DNA from: Prochlorothrix hollandica PCC 9006 = CALU 1027
GTDB taxonomy: Bacteria; Cyanobacteriota; Cyanobacteriia; Prochlorotrichales; Prochlorotrichaceae
Assembly: GCF_000332315.1 (NCBI RefSeq)
Contig: NZ_KB235944.1
Coordinates: 236,641-300,640, forward strand
Reading direction: 5' to 3'
DNA: 64,000 nt
Positions 8,707-17,498 of this stretch are shown in pieces. How positions within the stretch are numbered: the stretch's first letter is position 1; each line of letters begins with the position of its first letter. The notes beneath the pieces are model-generated. The model was not told the DNA's origin and did not search any database. It saw nothing but the letters and a program-made list of their open reading frames with translations. Both the position numbers and the translations under genes were made by a program.

Positions 8707-8910
8707 CTAGGTGGGCACTAGCCCCAACATGGCCCGCAGGGTGAAGAAGACAAAGGCCAGGGCACTGGCCACAAAACCCACTAGGGCAGCGGCGGCAGTG
8801 CGGTTTTTGATTAAGGGTTGGATCCGTTGGAACAGAGCAAAGAAGATCCCCAAAATCAGGGCAATCATGTAGCGGGGGTAACGTAAAACGTTATCAAAAA
8901 ACTCTTTCAT
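8707..8910 (-). CDS. DUF751 (Ycf33-like) membrane protein
   Basis: A 67-residue protein of the DUF751 family, kept in cyanobacteria and some plastids (ycf33) and of unknown function. It has two hydrophobic stretches (YMIALILGIFFALFQ and AALVGFVASALAFVFF) separated by a short polar loop, so it probably lies in a membrane. The first 20 or so codons and the upstream 350 bp are duplicated at 17003-17428, where the copy has no gene body; the copy here is intact. Confidence 0.8.
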   Translation of the reverse strand: MKEFFDNVLRYPRYMIALILGIFFALFQRIQPLIKNRTAAAALVGFVASALAFVFFTLRAMLGLVPT

Positions 8911-9260
8911 CGTGGCAGTGGGGGGGCGTGATGTTCTTTAAAGTGATGTTCTGTAAAAACCTGGGTTAAAGGGGGGAATTTTGGCAGGCTGTCTTGGGGG
9001 CGATCGGTGGCTCTCCAGTCTGGGAGCCGATCGATCTCACCCCATCTTATCAGAGCAAGCAGCGGTCTCACCCTCTGCCCCAGCGATATAACTCAGCCTA
9101 GGGTTGTGACATCCTAGGCTGGGCACAGGAACAAAACCCAAAACGTCACCTGGCAAAACGTCTAAGCTCTCCTGAGATATGGGTATAGGTCGTATAGCTA
9201 AATATAAATAAAAGATCCGAAACCCTAGGGTACTGATGGGGGCACTCAGCGTCCTCGCCA
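8851..9260. repeat. Left copy of a long direct repeat bounding an island
   Basis: This segment, covering codons 1-20 of the DUF751 gene and its upstream region, recurs in the same orientation at 17003-17428 with only scattered changes and one extra CACCTGGCAAAACGT unit in the right copy. Both copies end at CGCCA. The 7.7 kb between them holds four genes and a transposase relic. Confidence 0.9.
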
Positions 9261-9286
9261 TAAATTTAGCAAAGCTTGCAAGATTT

Positions 9287-9331
9287 TTAGTTATTTTGGA
9301 TTTAGTTATTTTGGATTTAGTTATTTTGGAT
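9287..9331. repeat. Three tandem copies of TTAGTTATTTTGGAT
   Basis: A 15-bp unit is repeated three times at the 3' end of the TOPRIM-like gene. The gene's stop codon lies inside the last copies. Confidence 0.8.
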
Positions 9332-9811
9332 AAAGAGAAATGGTTTGACAGAAGTAGTCATGCGCTTCAATTCATCTTGGTTATGTCTAAGAAGATCATG
9401 TCTCCATAGTTCATCGGTATTGCTAGCACAATTAGCTGCAAGCTCCTCTCCGATCGCTTCAAAGTTCTTTCTAAGACATCCTTTTAATTTTTCTGGCTCA
9501 TTGAAGACACCTAGAATAAATACTCTATCTTTTAAGTCATCTGGAATCTGATTATTTATATGCTCAAGCCGGTCATCTCGGTTGTCGAAATCAATCAGCA
9601 ATACCATTTGTGTAAGTGGGTTCTGCTGCATTTTAGATATATGAGTCTTCTTGAATTTTTCTACCACTTTCTTCCAGCCGCCAGCATTGGGTAAAACCTG
9701 AATGCTTTTTGCCCTAAGTTGTGGGTGCAATAAAAAACCGTTGACTATGCTTGCATTGGCCTGATCTTCGGGTAATACCAGCAGGTGTGCTAAATCCCTA
9801 TTAATGCTCAT
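9317..9811 (-). CDS. TOPRIM-like nuclease partner of the upstream ATPase (putative)
   Basis: A 164-residue protein with no sure family assignment. Its layout fits a minimal TOPRIM fold: an acidic residue after the first strand (LLVLPEDQAN) and a DxD pair after a later strand (MVLLIDFDNRDD), then a strand VFILGVFNEPEKLKG. TOPRIM domains use these acids to bind metal for DNA cleavage or joining. The gene overlaps the ATPase gene by 4 bp (ATGA), so the two are co-translated. Paired ATPase and TOPRIM-type proteins occur in OLD-like anti-phage systems; this link is inference. The end of the gene is made of the 15-bp tandem repeat. Confidence 0.55.
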   Translation of the reverse strand: MSINRDLAHLLVLPEDQANASIVNGFLLHPQLRAKSIQVLPNAGGWKKVVEKFKKTHISKMQQNPLTQMVLLIDFDNRDDRLEHINNQIPDDLKDRVFILGVFNEPEKLKGCLRKNFEAIGEELAANCASNTDELWRHDLLRHNQDELKRMTTSVKPFLFIQNN

Positions 9812-10911
9812 AATTCTGCATCCCCAAGGATTAAGTTATCGATGAGATCGCCGTTGATAGGTACTTCGCTTAATAGTCGGATTAAAGTTGGCTCTAAATG
9901 GCTTTTTCTGTCCAGTAGAAAAATATTTTCACTTGAAAATTTCCGAATTGCTTCCTCATTGTGTGAAGTTGCTAAAAGCTGACTATCATTCTTAAAAGAA
10001 CGTCGTAGCGAAACAATAAAATGTCCAACTTCTGATAGAGAAAGGTAATTATCAGGTTCATCCCAAAAACAAAAAAGTGGGCCATAATATTTATTAGCAG
10101 CTAGGACAACTGCACAAAGAAAAAAACATTTCTCTCCATCAGATAAATCTTTGAACTCAATAGTCAGATTTGCATTATTTTTCTCAAACCTGACAATCAT
10201 ACTCTTAAAGTCTTTGCCGATTAATTCATTTTGAATGTCGCTAATATCAGGCATTACTGATTGGAGGTATTTATCTATTTCTTTATAAGCAGCAGGGTAG
10301 CGGCTTAGCAATCCTGAAAACCATTCTCCAAAATTTGATCCGTCTCGCTTTGGCTCCAACGTTTCACCATTAGAGTTGCCAGTGATCAAGCTTGGGATCG
10401 GGGCTAAAATAATCATATGTGCGAGCCAAGTCCTAAAAATACGGAGTGGATCGGTTTCTGATTGTTCCTGAATAACTGGAAGAGCAATAAGATGCCAAGC
10501 CACTAGAAATTGAGTGTCTCGACTTCGTGCAGTAAGATTAACTTGGGCTGCACTTCTAGAGAAAATAGTCTCTCCTGAAACTATCAATTTTTCTTCAAAT
10601 ACTCGAAGTTCTTTAAAGCCTTCTGGCAACTCCAATACAAGCACATACTGATACAACTTATTTTTCAGTAACACCTCTATTTCAAACCGAATTGGTACAG
10701 TAAATCTTTCGGGTACGAAATCCTTAGGTTGGACTAGATTCCCAACTCTATTGACACCTCGACCAATACTCTGAAGCAACTGTAGTGCATGAGCAATAGT
10801 TGATTTACCGACACCATTTTTCCCAATCATCAATGCAGATGACATGTCCTTAAGGGATAATTCAAAATTCTCTAAGCATCTGAAATTATGTACATAAAGT
10901 CTTTGGAGCAT
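9808..10911 (-). CDS. AAA (ABC-type, RecF/OLD-like) ATPase
   Basis: A chromosome-maintenance-type ATPase of about 367 residues. Marks in order: LYVHNFRCLENFELSL and Walker A GKNGVGKST in the first 40 residues, an ABC-like signature FKDLSDGEKCFFL near residue 270, Walker B LFCFWDEPDNYLS, and the switch histidine LLATSHNEEA. The start at 10911 (MLQRLYVHN) agrees with the family. An upstream in-frame start at 11034 lies inside a MITE and would add 41 residues of mobile-element sequence. It overlaps the TOPRIM-like gene downstream. Together they resemble two-gene DNA-targeting defence modules, but the exact type is not recognised. Confidence 0.75.
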   Translation of the reverse strand: MLQRLYVHNFRCLENFELSLKDMSSALMIGKNGVGKSTIAHALQLLQSIGRGVNRVGNLVQPKDFVPERFTVPIRFEIEVLLKNKLYQYVLVLELPEGFKELRVFEEKLIVSGETIFSRSAAQVNLTARSRDTQFLVAWHLIALPVIQEQSETDPLRIFRTWLAHMIILAPIPSLITGNSNGETLEPKRDGSNFGEWFSGLLSRYPAAYKEIDKYLQSVMPDISDIQNELIGKDFKSMIVRFEKNNANLTIEFKDLSDGEKCFFLCAVVLAANKYYGPLFCFWDEPDNYLSLSEVGHFIVSLRRSFKNDSQLLATSHNEEAIRKFSSENIFLLDRKSHLEPTLIRLLSEVPINGDLIDNLILGDAEL

Positions 10912-10990
10912 AGTAAAATAACTCTGATTTTTAGCAAATGAAAGGTTGGGTATCAACTTCAGGTAGGACAGCTTTAACAGTAAGAATTTT

Positions 10991-11122
10991 GGCTCTCTGG
11001 GGATCACGCCGAGGACTGTTAAATATGATACCATTTGAATGAAGGGTTATTATTGGAATCCTGTCTGTACAAAGCTTTTACGGATCATTACCCAAGCTTA
11101 TCAGCCTCATTCCCAGAGAGCC
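10991..11122. mobile_element. 132-bp MITE, GGCTCTCTGGG ends (copy 1)
   Basis: Terminal inverted repeats GGCTCTCTGGGGATCACGCC and GGCTCTCTGGGAATGAGGC. It has the same length and sequence as copies at 18963, 34843 and 59299. Here the 8-bp target duplication is not clear. It lies about 80 bp upstream of the ATPase start, oriented so that its internal ATG reads in frame into that gene. From 11123 to 11329 I see no gene. Confidence 0.85.
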
Positions 11123-11329
11123 GAGAAATTGTTTGGCACATTGATCATGGGGATTGTGGGGCAGGGGGAGGCAAGTCCTCGCTAATCCCTAAAGGGGTCT
11201 ACTGTCTTGCCAAGAGGGCAGATCAGTCACGCTTTCCAAGGGCACCCGATCGAGTGCTTGTGTTTTATCCTAGCCCCTGGCCCCCTGCCCCATCATCACC
11301 TTGACTCGTTTTCAAGTGGGCTAATGCCT

Positions 11330-12859
11330 TTACTTCACGGGTGCAAAGTCAAAGCCTGTACCAGAAGTCGATCCGGGTTGTACCGTGAGTAGCAAAACAC
11401 TAGCGTTGCGGTCTCCAGAAGGGGTAAATTGGATTGTCCCTGTGGCACCCGCAGCCTGGAAGTCTGATTGGGCAAGAGCTTGAGCAAATGCCGATCGCAG
11501 GCTAGGATCACCGGACGGGGTTAAATTAGCTTGCGTTTGGGCACTGCGAAACACTTGCCCTACATCGTAAGCCAACGCAGTCCGCCAGTTCACCAATCCA
11601 CCCCAAAGCGCCGTGGAAGTGCTAACAAACTCAGCATTAGGACTGGCTTGACCATGCCAAGGGACCGACAAAATCGCTCCTTCAAGTTCTGCGCCCGCCT
11701 GTTGCAAGCTTTCAATGCGATAAAAAGCATCCCCCGCTAAAATCGGCAGCTTTTTCTGATTCGCCTTGACCACAGCCACGGCTGGCTCAAAAGTGTCGGA
11801 ATTAGGCAACAGGACGATCAAGTCACCCGTTGCAGTAGCAACCGTTTCTGCCGGGTTGCCTTGGGAGAGATCCACCTCTTGGCTAATGCTACCGCCTTCT
11901 AAATTGAAGGTACTCACAAATGCATCCTTGAGAGACTGGCTGTAAGAATTCTGAGGATTAAAGAACACAACCGCATTCTTTTTGCCCATCGTGGTCAAGG
12001 CATAGCGGGCAAGGGCAGTCCCCGTAAATTGATCATTGGGAATGGTACGAAAGATGTAATTCACACCATCTTCTCCCTTGGCCAGTTGGGTGAGGTCCGT
12101 ACTCGTGGAAGTGGGCGCAATCATGGGCAGTTGACCACTGGTGTAGATGGGGGCTGCTGCAACAGAAGGATCGCTGCTGCCGTGACCTAAGACTGCAATG
12201 ACGCTGGGATCCGCCACCAATGCCTTGGCCACTTGCACGGCTAGATCCGCCTCATTAGCATCATCCGCAATCAGCACCTGCACCGGAATCCCTGCGGCCA
12301 CCATTTCTTCCTGGGCTTGAGCAACGCCACGCAGAATTTCCAAAGCAGGATTTGGGCTTTCGGCAATAGGCACTACTGCCGCCAGGGTAAAGCTCGGATT
12401 TGTACCTACCTTTGCATTATTCAGGTAAATACGGGCTTCAGGGTCGTTTCGTTGTTCTTGGAGTGAACTTTCAAACTGAGTCAGCGCTGTGGCAAAGTCC
12501 CCCGCAGCAAAGGCAACAGCCCCCGCTTCCTTAGCAGGAGTCACTAACTCTGGAAAGAGCAGCTTATCCCCTCGACTGAGGCGATCTGAGACCTGATTGT
12601 TGCCGAGCAAGCCCAAAAAACTGCTAATGGGACTACTAGCACCGCTAGTGATGCCACTGAGGAACGGGAGTTGATCCTTAAAGGCGATCGCTCCGGTCCC
12701 CAAGCCCAGCACAACGATCGTCCCCCCAATCAGGAGGAAGTTCGGTTTAGATTTTTGGAGGGGTTGGCCGCAGATTTCACATTTGCGGGCCGTGGACGGA
12801 TTATCCTCATGGCCACATTTGGGGCATTTGAGGGATTCTGCATCGTGGTCGTAGGTCAT
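11330..12859 (-). CDS. Zinc-ribbon, membrane-anchored periplasmic-binding-type protein
   Basis: A 509-residue protein in three parts. Residues 1-32 hold a zinc ribbon with two CxxC pairs (CPKCGHED...CEICGQPL). Residues 43-61 are a single membrane segment. A short TPR-like helical stretch (about 110-150) follows, then a branched-chain-amino-acid-receptor-like binding domain from about 155 (AAVVPIAESPNP, ILRGVAQAQEEMV, VLGHGSSDPSVAAAPIY, PTSTSTDLTQLA). The topology puts the ribbon in the cytoplasm and the binding domain outside, so it looks like a sensor and not a transport component; no permease or ATPase of a transporter is nearby. It follows the tubulin-like gene by 9 bp on the same strand. 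The ligand is unknown. Confidence 0.7.
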   Translation of the reverse strand: MTYDHDAESLKCPKCGHEDNPSTARKCEICGQPLQKSKPNFLLIGGTIVVLGLGTGAIAFKDQLPFLSGITSGASSPISSFLGLLGNNQVSDRLSRGDKLLFPELVTPAKEAGAVAFAAGDFATALTQFESSLQEQRNDPEARIYLNNAKVGTNPSFTLAAVVPIAESPNPALEILRGVAQAQEEMVAAGIPVQVLIADDANEADLAVQVAKALVADPSVIAVLGHGSSDPSVAAAPIYTSGQLPMIAPTSTSTDLTQLAKGEDGVNYIFRTIPNDQFTGTALARYALTTMGKKNAVVFFNPQNSYSQSLKDAFVSTFNLEGGSISQEVDLSQGNPAETVATATGDLIVLLPNSDTFEPAVAVVKANQKKLPILAGDAFYRIESLQQAGAELEGAILSVPWHGQASPNAEFVSTSTALWGGLVNWRTALAYDVGQVFRSAQTQANLTPSGDPSLRSAFAQALAQSDFQAAGATGTIQFTPSGDRNASVLLLTVQPGSTSGTGFDFAPVK

Positions 12860-12868
12860 GCTAGGCTC

Positions 12869-15800
12869 CTAGGAAAGGCTCAATTCAGCCTGGATTTGTG
12901 ATTCAATCGCTGCAACTTGCTCATTGCTGAGGTTTAGATCCTCTTGAAGCTCTAGTAATTGAGCTTGCTCTTCTAAGTCGATTTCTCCATCATTTTCTAG
13001 AAAGGCTCGATACATTAAAGCATATTCCTCCAGGGCATCGGCAGCAGAACTGCTCAGGCTAAACTCAGAAATCAGCGCATCCGCCGTGGCCCGATCGATT
13101 TGATACCGTTGCTGGAAGCGATCGAGCAAGGCTCTTTCTGAGGCTGAGGGTTCCCCATTTCTGTAGCAAGTGGCAACTAGCTTGCGGAAACGCTCGATAT
13201 TTTCAGAGAAAGCCGGACTACTGCTAGCTGGCGGAGGTGAGACCATGGGCGATCGAGCCATGGGCATCACGGGTGTTGTTGGCTGGATCGGTTCCACCAT
13301 CAAGTTGTGGGTCTTGACATAGCCCTCGATCGCAACCTCAGCCTTACCATAGACGGGGTTATCTTTGCCACCCGGCAGGCTATTCTCAATCTCCTGCAAA
13401 CACTGCACGAGTTTACGGTAAAGTTCCTGCTTTTGCGGCTTCGTGGTGGCAGCTTCACCAATCTGCCGCAGCATATCGGCTAGCAAATCTCGAATCTTAC
13501 GATTTTCATCCGCCATGAGGTTTTCCTCGGCATGCTCCCAACTGGTGCCGATCGTTGCCACCTTGTTCAGCCCCGTTTTCGGATCAATATAGTTGAATCG
13601 AATCTCGGTAAACTGAGTAACCTGATTCTCGGTTGCCACCAGAATCCCAAATACCTTGGCCAGTAAACAGTTATTTCGGGCTTGGGTTTCCTCCTGACTG
13701 AACGGCATAATATCCTGAAACTGCCGATAGTCCTGGTGAGTATGGAGCGGATTCTTATCAGATTGGCTCACAGAACGATAGACTGAGCGCATTTTCTCTA
13801 GCCCTTCAATCAAACGAAGGGGAAATGCGCCTGTTTCCTGGATAAAGAAGACATGATTTAAGTCATTGAGGGGCCGAATATCCTTATCCGTGAGCGTGCT
13901 ACTCTTACGAACCATAGGCAGCAGTGCGCTGACGGCTGCATCGGTGGGATGGTTGCCCCCATGAATGCCCACTAGGGACTGTCGCTTCTCCGCACGATTA
14001 TCCCAACTTAAGTTAACCTGTTCCTGGCTAAAGCGCAGGAATGGCTCACTTTTCTCAAAGGTAATCTTAATTTGAGCCTCTTGCTGCTCCAGGGTAGGGT
14101 ACTCCTCCAGAAACTTACGGGCAACGGAAGCTTGGAGATGGGTTTTATCCAAAAACTCGCCCACACAGGCATTCAGCAGTCGCTCAAACAGATCCTGAAC
14201 TCGTAGGGTGTCAAAGGTTGCCAAAGCAAAAAGTGTGGTATTAATTTCCCCCAAACATGCATCTCCAATCGTTTGATACAGGCTGTCTCCCTTGTTGTTG
14301 ACAATTTGCGCAAAGATTGTGTCCACATCCTTGGCGTTGTAGAGCAAGATACCGTTTACGGTGAGCGTACCCGTTTCCTTGAGGTAAGTTTGCTCCCGAT
14401 CGATCAGTTTTTGCCGCAGTTGCTCCAAAACCTTATCAAGCCTGCCTAACTGTACCAATAGGCGACTGGCTTCTTCCTTGAGTGTATCAATGAGATCTAC
14501 CCCTAAGGCCCGCGATTTAATCTCAACCTTGGCAGTATACAGGGATCCCATCGCAAGCATAACGTTATTAAAGTCTTTGTCCAGAACCGCCTTACGGTTC
14601 ATGAGCATAAACTTACCCACATGTTCCTCAAGCTGAGACAAAAGGGTTTGGAGATTATTGCTGGCGGTGCGCTCCTTAGCAAGCCACACTTTCTGACGAT
14701 CTTGGTCAAAGCGGCTGCGATAGTCACTGAGGACTGTTAATAGAGTTTCTAAAAAGACCCGTGTAAAACGGGGGCCTTTAGTGCGATCGGCCACCATGCT
14801 TTGAACCAGTTGGGCCAGTTCACCCGTCTTTTGGGTTTTGAGATAGGCCAGGTTATCCCACATTTTCTGGAAATAGTCACTCCAGCGGCGAGGATCCGGG
14901 TCCGTATCGTGGAAATGAGGACTAAACTTCTCTTCTTCTACGTTAATGAAGCGGCGTAGGTTCTCAGGGGGAATCTCAAGATCATTGCGACGCTTGCGAA
15001 TGCTAGCAACCCAACTCGCCACTTCCTTCGACAGAGGCTTCAGATTATTGCCCAAGCTGATGCCATCCAGGACTTGGTGCTGGTTTTCGGACTCCGCCAG
15101 TTGCAAATTGGGCAAAATTTCTGTTTGGATCAGATCGCGCATGGCACCGGGAACGCGATTCGCATTTTCCCATTGGGCTACTACCTGAGCTGCTAACCGG
15201 GAAGAACAAGCCTGAGAGACCCGCCGCACTGGAAACTGAATACTGGACAGGCCGAAGGAAATAAAGTTTTGGGGATAGCCCAGCGTATCGGGGGATGCCC
15301 AATGTTTGCGAATATTGTCCCTTACCAGCTTTTTGTACTGGCTAAAGCCAGAGCTAAAGTCCAAAAAGATATTCTGAGCCACCATTTCCAAGGTCGCCCC
15401 TAAGGTTGGAAGCGTGACTTTTTCGTTGCTATTGCCCACCAAATAGCAAAAATTAAAGGGAACGTCTTGCCCGCTCTGGCTCGTAATCCGTTCTGAAGCA
15501 CTAGAGCTATATTGACACTCAAAGCGGGTATTAGTCTTAGAGTAGTGGTTTAACTCCATCAAGGCAGAATAGGCATTGGCAATGACCCGATCGCCCAAGC
15601 CCGAAAATGCACCGGGTAACAGCAAATAGGCAGATGTTTGGGGCAAAAGGGAAGCAGGGAGCCAATCTCGCAGATTATAGGCCAAATCCAGGACCATTCC
15701 CGATCCCGTACCACCGGACAGGGAGCAGACGATGAAACAGTTCACCCCCTTATCCAGTTGTACCCCCTGATCGAGCATGAATTTTTCATGGCCAATGATT

Positions 15801-16222
15801 CGACCCTTGGCATTCTCAAAGGTACTTTTGATCGCCGGATAGTTGAGCGAGAAAGCAAACCGCCCAAGAGCACGAATTTGACCAGCACCCGCTAAAATTG
15901 AGTCTGTTCCCCGTAATTCACTGGGAAACCACTCTTCCAAGTAAGGATAAGATGCAATGGAGTTGAGCAGAGCCTTGGCATTTTCGACTTTGGCCCAAAC
16001 TTGCTCTACGGGTTTTAGAGAAATATCTTGCTTGAGGACCGTCTGGGGTTCGGAAACCTTAGCATTTTGTTCTGTGTCAATGTGGACGAAGGAGACGATC
16101 GGGAGATGATCCAGGGATCCATAAGACTCAACGATCATTCGCCGGATCTTAATTAGGATCTCCTTTCCCGTCCCGCCCAAACCTACGATCACCGTGGGGG
16201 TCATACCGACATATTCAGCCAT
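12869..16222 (-). CDS. Large tubulin-like (FtsZ-superfamily) GTPase
   Basis: A 1117-residue protein of the tubulin-like family sometimes labelled Tubulin_2. The N-terminus starts TPTVIVGLGGTGKEIL, the G-box SLSGGTGSGMV lies at residues 168-178, and DTEQN (about 49-53) sits where tubulins contact the nucleotide. The middle 600 residues are largely helical with long charged segments. The last 115 residues form a helical module with GEPSASERALLDRFQQ and ENDGEIDLEEQAQL, a TerB/EF-hand-like pattern common at the ends of cyanobacterial proteins. Known relatives (FtsZ-like proteins described in gene clusters with membrane or von Willebrand proteins) are thought to remodel membranes. Here the partner is the zinc-ribbon receptor-like protein 9 bp downstream. 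Function is unknown. Confidence 0.75.
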   Translation of the reverse strand: MAEYVGMTPTVIVGLGGTGKEILIKIRRMIVESYGSLDHLPIVSFVHIDTEQNAKVSEPQTVLKQDISLKPVEQVWAKVENAKALLNSIASYPYLEEWFPSELRGTDSILAGAGQIRALGRFAFSLNYPAIKSTFENAKGRIIGHEKFMLDQGVQLDKGVNCFIVCSLSGGTGSGMVLDLAYNLRDWLPASLLPQTSAYLLLPGAFSGLGDRVIANAYSALMELNHYSKTNTRFECQYSSSASERITSQSGQDVPFNFCYLVGNSNEKVTLPTLGATLEMVAQNIFLDFSSGFSQYKKLVRDNIRKHWASPDTLGYPQNFISFGLSSIQFPVRRVSQACSSRLAAQVVAQWENANRVPGAMRDLIQTEILPNLQLAESENQHQVLDGISLGNNLKPLSKEVASWVASIRKRRNDLEIPPENLRRFINVEEEKFSPHFHDTDPDPRRWSDYFQKMWDNLAYLKTQKTGELAQLVQSMVADRTKGPRFTRVFLETLLTVLSDYRSRFDQDRQKVWLAKERTASNNLQTLLSQLEEHVGKFMLMNRKAVLDKDFNNVMLAMGSLYTAKVEIKSRALGVDLIDTLKEEASRLLVQLGRLDKVLEQLRQKLIDREQTYLKETGTLTVNGILLYNAKDVDTIFAQIVNNKGDSLYQTIGDACLGEINTTLFALATFDTLRVQDLFERLLNACVGEFLDKTHLQASVARKFLEEYPTLEQQEAQIKITFEKSEPFLRFSQEQVNLSWDNRAEKRQSLVGIHGGNHPTDAAVSALLPMVRKSSTLTDKDIRPLNDLNHVFFIQETGAFPLRLIEGLEKMRSVYRSVSQSDKNPLHTHQDYRQFQDIMPFSQEETQARNNCLLAKVFGILVATENQVTQFTEIRFNYIDPKTGLNKVATIGTSWEHAEENLMADENRKIRDLLADMLRQIGEAATTKPQKQELYRKLVQCLQEIENSLPGGKDNPVYGKAEVAIEGYVKTHNLMVEPIQPTTPVMPMARSPMVSPPPASSSPAFSENIERFRKLVATCYRNGEPSASERALLDRFQQRYQIDRATADALISEFSLSSSAADALEEYALMYRAFLENDGEIDLEEQAQLLELQEDLNLSNEQVAAIESQIQAELSLS

Positions 16223-16562
16223 AGCCCTTTCCTTAGTTCAGAAGCAGCATCTCAGAGTCATTGAATCAGGGAATCAGGACAGTGTGGAAAAACTTTAAGG
16301 GAAACTTAGGATACGCTTCTGTCCTCCTTACAGTTAATTGGGCGTTGGTAAATCAAAAGCTGAAACCGAACGAGGTTATAGGGGTTTCAGCCCCAATTCA
16401 ACCCGTCGTTTATCAACGCAGTCAATTGAGTCTTCCCCATAGCGCTTTTTCCGCTGGCTATCATCCCGAGACAGTTACTTCAGCGTAGCATCAGCGTCAG
16501 CCTTATAATTGCTGTAGTCTAGCGCATGTTCCCCGTCTAATCAATGACAGTCAATCAAATAC

Positions 16563-17000
16563 CTAAGTATAAGACAAAAAAGAGGGGGATTGTCGAAAAG
16601 CGAGGCGGTGTGCTGGAGAAGGATTCAACAGGGGGTGCCGAAGGCGATCGAGGCCAGTCCGAAAAATACTCTTGGCTTTGCATCCATGGTTTTGGAGAGG
16701 GATAGGAGTGTGCTCAGCCTCAAAGATCCCCGTTTGTATAGCCCAGCAGAGGGCTAAGGTGAGGAGAGCAAATAACTGGCTCAGGCGCTCTGGGTCCTGG
16801 AAATGGGTAGATTCCAGACAAAAGCTGTGCGTTTTGAAAGCACCAAAGAGGGTTCCAATGGCCTAGTGCTGGCCATAGTCCTGAATGAGCTGAGGGGTAT
16901 CAACAGGAGCAATGACCGCGAGGAGTTTGCCATCGGGCAAGCGTAAGGCGGCGACCGTCACACGACAGCCCCAGGCTGTATTCGGCAGCGGATCCAAATC
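16563..17000 (-). pseudogene. IS4-family transposase, C-terminal relic
   Basis: Read on the minus strand, an open frame gives LRLPDGKLLAVIAPVDTPQL, IQDYGQH, a TAG, then AIGTLFGAFKTHSFCLEST, HFQDPERLSQLFALLTLALC and KAKSIFRTGLDRLRH, ending at a TAG. This is the C-terminal half of an IS4-type DDE transposase, including the YREK-like region (YGQ-stop-AIGTLFG...K). The in-frame TAG and the missing N-terminal half show it is dead. It abuts the right copy of the long direct repeat at 17003. The gap 16223-16562 holds only the upstream region of the tubulin-like gene. Confidence 0.8.
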
Positions 17001-17002
17001 CT

Positions 17003-17428
17003 CAAAATCAGGGCAATCATGTAGCGGGGGTAACGTAAAACGTTATCAAAAAACTCTTTCATCGTGGCAGTGGGGGGGCGTGATGTTCTTTAAGGTGATG
17101 TTCTGTAAAAACCTGGGTTAAAGGGGGGAATTTTGGCAGGCTGTCTTGGGGGCGATCGGTGGCTATCCAGTCTGGGAGCCGATCGACCTCACCCCATCTT
17201 ATCAGAGCGAGCAGCGGTCTCACCCTCTGCCCCAGCGATATAACTCAGCCTAGGGTTGTGACATCCTAGGCTGGGCACAGGAACAAAACCCAAAACGTCA
17301 CCTGGCAAAACGTCACCTGGCAAAACGTCTAAGTTCTCCTGAGATATGGGTATAGATTGTATAGCCAAATATAAATCAAAGATCCGAAACCCTAGGGTGC
17401 TGATGGGGGCACTCAGCGTCCCCGCCAC
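17003..17428. repeat. Right copy of the long direct repeat bounding the island
   Basis: Matches 8851-9260 in the same orientation. It contains the start and first codons of a second DUF751 gene (ATG complement at 17060-17062), which run straight into IS4 debris, so no protein results. It differs from the left copy by an added CACCTGGCAAAACGT unit and a few substitutions. Confidence 0.9.
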
Positions 17429-17431
17429 AAC

Positions 17432-17480
17432 AAAGACGATCGCTTTTCACAAAACACTGAGAAGCGATCGTCTTTTTTAT
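17432..17480. terminator. Rho-independent-type hairpin, probably bidirectional
   Basis: AAGACGATCGCTT pairs with AAGCGATCGTCTT across a 16-base loop and is followed by TTTTTATT. The T-run is on the plus side, but the weaker TTTG on the other side could also end the minus-strand ATPase transcript that stops at 17499. Confidence 0.7.
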
Positions 17481-17498
17481 TGCCACTTTCCCTAAATA

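Noticed and set aside
9037-9261. 74-residue frame in the long direct repeat (also at 17189)
   Set aside because: It is present in both repeat copies with length change from an inserted unit, and lies in the DUF751 upstream region; a frame by chance is more likely than a duplicated gene.
11035-11304. 89-residue frame upstream of the ATPase
   Set aside because: It begins within the MITE and reads through non-coding sequence; no family resemblance.
11330-12859. Amino-acid ABC transporter substrate-binding subunit
   Set aside because: The zinc ribbon and internal membrane helix, and the absence of permease genes, argue for a sensor and not a transporter part.
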